From: a bacterium
GTDB lineage: Bacteria > Hydrothermota > UBA3072 > B12-G15
Length of the DNA: 15,619 bases
Direction: 5' to 3'
Assembly: GCA_003646055.1 (NCBI GenBank)
Contig: QNDZ01000020.1
Location: 1 to 15,619 of the forward strand
Both the position numbers and the translations under genes were made by a program. The notes beneath the pieces are model-generated. The model saw nothing but the letters and a program-made list of their open reading frames with translations, did no database searches and was not told where the DNA came from. Shown here one piece after another: positions 14,884-15,619 of the stretch (position 1 is the stretch's first letter; each line of letters begins with the position of its first letter).

Positions 14884-15378
14884 TCACCACTGCTCCAATA
14901 CAAGCCTTATTATCTCTGAGGCAAGTTTCTTTGAGACCTCTCTTATTCCCTCTGTTTCGTCTCTGTCTCCTGTTAAGGTTATAACCGATTGTAACCTTCT
15001 GTCAAGAACCTTTGTTGTGTCTGATGATTTTTCCAGAAGCACATGCGCAGACAGGGTGTATCTGTACTCCTTCACCTCTCCTGTTGTTTCAAAAGAGGAC
15101 GGCTCCCTTTTATAATCATTTGCTACTATCTTCAATATGTAATCCCCTCTGTCTGAAGGTTTGAGCCTTCCGTCTTCATTAAAGGCATCAATGATTGCAG
15201 AGGTTATAATCCCCTCAATCCCATACGCATTGCTTTCATTTTCCACAGGTGGAATTTCAACACTGCCCTTTATACCACCACCTGTGAATGATATAACACA
15301 GGAACTGATGCTAAATAGAAAGCTCAGACCTATAATCCTGAATCCTGTATTTTTCAACAAGTTCAGAATACAACTCAT
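14884..15378 (-). CDS. lptE: LptE-like LPS-assembly lipoprotein
   Basis: This 164-residue lipoprotein precursor has the hydrophobic segment IIGLSFLFSISSC with a lipobox-type Ser-Ser-Cys; Cys27 would be lipidated. The mature protein begins CVISFTGGGIKGSVEIPPVENESNAYG, resembling the C-Y-S-F-T-G-G...V-x-x-P-x-F-E-N-x-T opening of Bacteroidetes-type LptE. LptE plugs the LptD barrel that inserts LPS in the outer membrane. The middle (ILKIVANDYKREPSSFETTG, then YRYTLSAHVLLE) fits the LptE beta-sheet, and the ending helix (VSKKLASEIIRLVLEQW) is also typical. The start at 15378 lies 68 nt inside the upstream parvulin gene in another frame. AGGAAG 6 nt before the ATG supports it. Assignment rests on the lipobox and opening motif; similarity to better-known LptE is moderate. 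Confidence 0.78.
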   Translation of the reverse strand: MSCILNLLKNTGFRIIGLSFLFSISSCVISFTGGGIKGSVEIPPVENESNAYGIEGIITSAIIDAFNEDGRLKPSDRGDYILKIVANDYKREPSSFETTGEVKEYRYTLSAHVLLEKSSDTTKVLDRRLQSVITLTGDRDETEGIREVSKKLASEIIRLVLEQW

Positions 15379-15619
15379 TCATCACTTCCTGTCTTTTTAT
15401 CTGAAACACAACCTGCATATAGTTCCTGTAATAGGATTGTATCTTGTTCTGGTCAATATCCTTCCTTTTTTTCACACGAATAATATAGACACCGTCAACA
15501 TCCCTTATGGGCTGGGAAATCTTTCCAGGTGTCAGGTTGAATGCAGCACCATAAACACTGCTCCTGAAAGGTATGTCTGGAACCTCCGTGGTCATTGAGA
15601 AATAGCCCGTAGAACCGTA
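15311..15619 (-). CDS. Periplasmic parvulin-type peptidyl-prolyl cis-trans isomerase (SurA/PpiD-like), C-terminal part
   Basis: The frame is open to the right window edge, so only about the last 102 residues are seen. They begin YGSTGYFSMTTEVPDIPFRS and continue AAFNLTPGKISQPIRDVDGVYIIRVKKRKD. This is the C-terminal half of a parvulin rotamase domain: the G-x-x-G-Y-F start, the hydrophobic AAFxLxPGxIS block and the terminal GVYIIRV strand are diagnostic. A short helical tail follows (SYYRNYMQVVFQIKRQEVMN) and the chain ends in SELSI. Parvulins of this type are periplasmic chaperone-isomerases for outer-membrane proteins. With an LptE-like gene overlapping its end, a role in outer-membrane biogenesis fits. 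An internal ATG at 15595 is not a true start, since upstream codons belong to the domain. Confidence 0.85.
   Translation of the reverse strand, partial: YGSTGYFSMTTEVPDIPFRSSVYGAAFNLTPGKISQPIRDVDGVYIIRVKKRKDIDQNKIQSYYRNYMQVVFQIKRQEVMNELYSELVEKYRIQDYRSELSI

Noticed and set aside
1..15619. CRISPR array, insertion sequence, phage or toxin-antitoxin genes
   Set aside because: No regularly spaced direct repeats, transposase motifs or inverted terminal repeats were seen, and nearly all DNA is explained by the genes listed.

Overview
The window is a dense, single-direction stretch of a didermic bacterial chromosome: every supported gene lies on the minus strand, so transcription runs from the right edge to the left edge. 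Several traits point to the FCB (Fibrobacteres-Chlorobi-Bacteroidetes) neighbourhood or an allied candidate phylum (WOR-3, Cloacimonetes or Marinimicrobia type): an LptE-like lipoprotein, a TonB-dependent receptor with an N-terminal carboxypeptidase-regulatory-like domain, a PorV/PorQ-family barrel, two secreted proteins ending in type IX secretion (T9SS) type A-like sorting domains, and a tiny basic 'MPCG...' AURKAIP1/COX24-type protein. The phylum is inference; the sequence gives no rRNA to settle it.

Right part (15619 to 14884): the C-terminal end of a periplasmic parvulin-type peptidyl-prolyl isomerase, overlapped by an lptE-like gene. Both belong to outer-membrane biogenesis.

Middle part (14880 to 10851): a TTGACA promoter directly after lptE appears to drive HU/IHF-family protein, a 29-residue ribosomal-type basic protein (TTG start, too short for most gene callers), tRNA-Arg(CCG), two tandem PilT-type retraction ATPases and a malic enzyme. 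Junctions are extremely tight. The stop codon of the small protein shares its last base with the first base of the tRNA, the first pilT begins 15 nt after the tRNA CCA, and the pilT-pilT and pilT-malic enzyme genes overlap.

Left part (10845 to 1): a near-consensus promoter (TTGACA, 17 nt, TATACT) right after the malic enzyme stop codon heads what looks like one operon for envelope and surface proteins. Its genes are the TonB-dependent receptor, a 702-residue secreted protein with a T9SS-like tail, a PorV/PorQ-family barrel, a 1226-residue multidomain secreted protein with a T9SS-like tail, a 326-residue TPR-type lipoprotein, and the start of a further secreted protein cut by the window edge. 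The 1226-residue protein carries what looks like a metallopeptidase domain whose zinc-binding HExxH has become KKIAK, that is, a probable pseudopeptidase. Together these genes suggest a surface system in which a PorV-like shuttle, its cargo proteins, a TonB receptor and a receptor-associated lipoprotein are co-expressed.

There is no stretch over 300 bases without a gene. I saw no rRNA, insertion sequence, CRISPR array, phage gene or convincing rho-independent terminator.
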